Below, one piece after another: positions 31,297 to 32,821 of a stretch of DNA of 32,821 nucleotides. Position numbers and translations under genes: made by a program. The DNA lies in assembly GCF_018688495.1 (NCBI RefSeq), contig NZ_CP061320.1, positions 1 through 32,821 of the forward strand, given 5' to 3'. Source of the DNA: Polynucleobacter sp. Adler-ghost. GTDB taxonomy: Bacteria > Pseudomonadota > Gammaproteobacteria > Burkholderiales > Burkholderiaceae. Below the pieces are notes generated by a model that searched no databases, had not been told where the DNA came from, and saw only the letters and a list, made by a program, of their open reading frames with translations. Numbering within the stretch: the stretch's first letter is position 1; each line of letters starts with the position of its first letter.

Positions 31297-31952
31297 GTTG
31301 GGCGCGCGACTGGTTTTCCAAGAAGCCAAGACCAGGCATCGTTTGAGTGCTTCAAGTTTTCTTTAAGTGCGTAGTCAAAGTCAGCCCATTGCTCATTGGC
31401 TGCCTCCTCAACAATCGTGCCTGAATTTGCAGGCGGTAATTTCAGGTAAGCATCCGCATCACCATAGGCGTACTCAACGAGCATCCCCGCCTTTTGTGCC
31501 AAATGCATCATCGCCCGGTTATTTGCCAGGCAATGTACGAATAAGATTTCAATACGAGTATTGCGTGAGTGCACTGAAGCGCGCGCTAATAAAGCTGTAC
31601 CTATGCCCTGCCCCCTGCCATTAGGCAGCACTGATACGCCAAACTCCGCAGCTAGTGGCTGGCCTGCAGTTTTAGGTAAATATGCCAAATGAGCCATGCC
31701 AACCAGGTTAAGCTGGGAGTCAAAGCTACCAAACATCGTATCTCTATTGAAATTAAGGTTTTCTACATAGCGATGAATCACCTCATCAGGAGTTTGTGTG
31801 CCGAAGCGAAGATGACGATCCTCCTCATTCAGCAGCAAAAGATGCTGAAGAATGCGCTCTCTATGGCCAGCATGTAATTCGCGAACTGGCACGACTAAGC
31901 CTGCCGCATAGGGCTTGCTGGGTAAGTGACTATTTGCTAATTTATTGTGCAT
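31293..31952 (-). CDS. GNAT family N-acetyltransferase
   Basis: A 219-residue protein of the acetyl-CoA-dependent GNAT fold. The acetyl-CoA pyrophosphate loop is PNGRGQGIGTALL near 110-122 (the R-G-x-G-x-G/A signature), preceded by the strand AEFGVSVLP and followed by NNRAMMHLAQKAGM, which packs in the active site. An N-terminal segment with ELHAGHRERILQHLLLL resembles GNAT relatives annotated as acting on proteins or small amines, but the substrate cannot be told. A C-terminal extension of about 50 residues is Trp- and Ala-rich. It lies next to the rRNA operon on the opposite strand. Confidence 0.85.
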   Translation of the reverse strand: MHNKLANSHLPSKPYAAGLVVPVRELHAGHRERILQHLLLLNEEDRHLRFGTQTPDEVIHRYVENLNFNRDTMFGSFDSQLNLVGMAHLAYLPKTAGQPLAAEFGVSVLPNGRGQGIGTALLARASVHSRNTRIEILFVHCLANNRAMMHLAQKAGMLVEYAYGDADAYLKLPPANSGTIVEEAANEQWADFDYALKENLKHSNDAWSWLLGKPVARPT

Positions 31953-32203
31953 AGCAATATATTAGCAGAAATGAGAGCTAATTACAGGGTTTTCCCTAAT
32001 CATCGCAAATGTAGATAAGGAAAGGCAATTAATAAAGTAAAAAGCTGAACAATTGCCCAGAATTTGCTACCCTATCCATAAAAACCCGTATATTTTTAAA
32101 AAAATTGAAAATATTTTCTATCTCCATCCCCTTGTTTTTAATGAGTTTATTTTAAAAGTAGGAAAAAACATCGCTATTTGATAGAAAAAGACTACGAAAG
32201 GTG
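31953..32203. other. AT-rich region upstream of the rRNA operon
   Basis: No gene is seen between the acetyltransferase start and the rrn promoter. The stretch is strongly AT-rich, with A- and T-tracts around 32085-32170, as expected for UP elements and Fis-type activation of rRNA transcription. The acetyltransferase promoter must be at its left edge. Confidence 0.5.
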
Positions 32204-32230
32204 TTGACTGACCCTGAAAAAGGGTATAAA
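32204..32230 (+). promoter_or_regulatory. Putative rRNA operon promoter
   Basis: TTGACT (32204-32209) and TATAAA (32225-32230) are good -35 and -10 elements with a short 15-base spacer, followed by a C/T-rich discriminator GTCTCATCTC. Short, suboptimal spacing is typical of growth-rate-regulated rRNA promoters. The spacer holds a five-base inverted repeat, ACCCT and AGGGT. Confidence 0.65.
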
Positions 32231-32278
32231 GTCTCATCTCTCTGCTGCAACGTTTTATGAAATACAAAAAACGCGCAG

Positions 32279-32290
32279 CCCTCTTTAAAA
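32279..32290 (+). promoter_or_regulatory. BoxA-like rRNA antitermination signal
   Basis: CCCTCTTTAAAA resembles the BoxA consensus TGCTCTTTAACA that NusB-NusE (S10) bind in the nascent rRNA leader. It lies about 155 bases before the 16S start, downstream of the promoter, as expected. Confidence 0.6.
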
Positions 32291-32332
32291 ATTAGTCAAC
32301 CGATAATTGTGGGTACTAAGTGAAAGCATCAA

Positions 32333-32436
32333 GTCCTTCGGGACAGATGTAAATAAATAGTACTCATAGACAGTAAAAAGATTTGGTTTTATTACCAAGT
32401 CAATTTCTTGAATGAGTGCGACGATCCGCAAGGATC
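32333..32436 (+). other. rRNA leader with UUCG and GNRA tetraloop hairpins
   Basis: GTCC-TTCG-GGAC at 32333-32344 is a UUCG tetraloop hairpin. GATCC-GCAA-GGATC at 32423-32436 is a GNRA tetraloop hairpin ending nine bases before 16S. Such stems probably shape the leader for RNase III processing and ribosome assembly. Confidence 0.6.
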
Positions 32437-32445
32437 ACAGGAATT

Positions 32446-32821
<376 letters not shown>

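Overview
The window reads as the replication-origin region of a betaproteobacterium of the Burkholderiaceae, most probably Polynucleobacter. This rests on family resemblance and gene order (dnaA-dnaN-gyrB, then mnmG-rsmG-parA-parB-atp), a Burkholderiales-type DUF3717 gene, moderate-to-low GC, and a betaproteobacterial 16S rRNA 5' end. No database search was possible. Most of the window is conserved core genome.

Layout: 1-1793 holds dnaA and the probable oriC, with DnaA boxes upstream of dnaA, a second cluster in the dnaA-dnaN gap, and an AT-rich segment containing a DnaA-trio-like repeat. dnaN and gyrB follow, then a small SET-domain methyltransferase gene and a DUF3717 gene. From 6260 to 10835 lies a five-gene ABC importer of the branched-chain amino acid (HAAT) type: two ATPases, a periplasmic binding protein and two permeases. 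From 11080 to 23694 twelve or more genes on one strand are nearly contiguous: mnmG, rsmG, parA, parB, atpI, atpBEFHAGDC and hemE. This is the classical gid-par-atp block, with one parS site in its promoter region and another inside mnmG. priA follows after an AT-rich gap that carries extra DnaA boxes.

From 26084 the strand changes. Minus-strand genes are a solitary gcvH, a small zinc-ribbon protein, a fatty acid desaturase and tRNA-Arg(CCG). Then come a short plus-strand membrane protein resembling a heme-less cytochrome c5 anchor, rsmI (minus), a phosphoheptose isomerase/DiaA family gene, a BON-domain lipoprotein, a c-type cytochrome, a GNAT acetyltransferase (minus), and the promoter, leader and first 376 bases of a 16S rRNA gene on plus.

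The genes work together as a replication and segregation hub (DnaA, beta clamp, gyrase, ParABS, PriA) next to high-expression housekeeping operons (ATP synthase, rrn), nearly all co-oriented with replication if oriC is at the left. I see no prophage, insertion sequence, CRISPR array or defence island, and no convincing undescribed multi-gene system. The most interesting items are the parS that overlaps a putative -35 element, the DnaA-trio-like repeat, the DnaA boxes before priA, the SET protein, the Walker A K-to-R change in the LivF-type ATPase, and the heme-less cytochrome-anchor-like protein.
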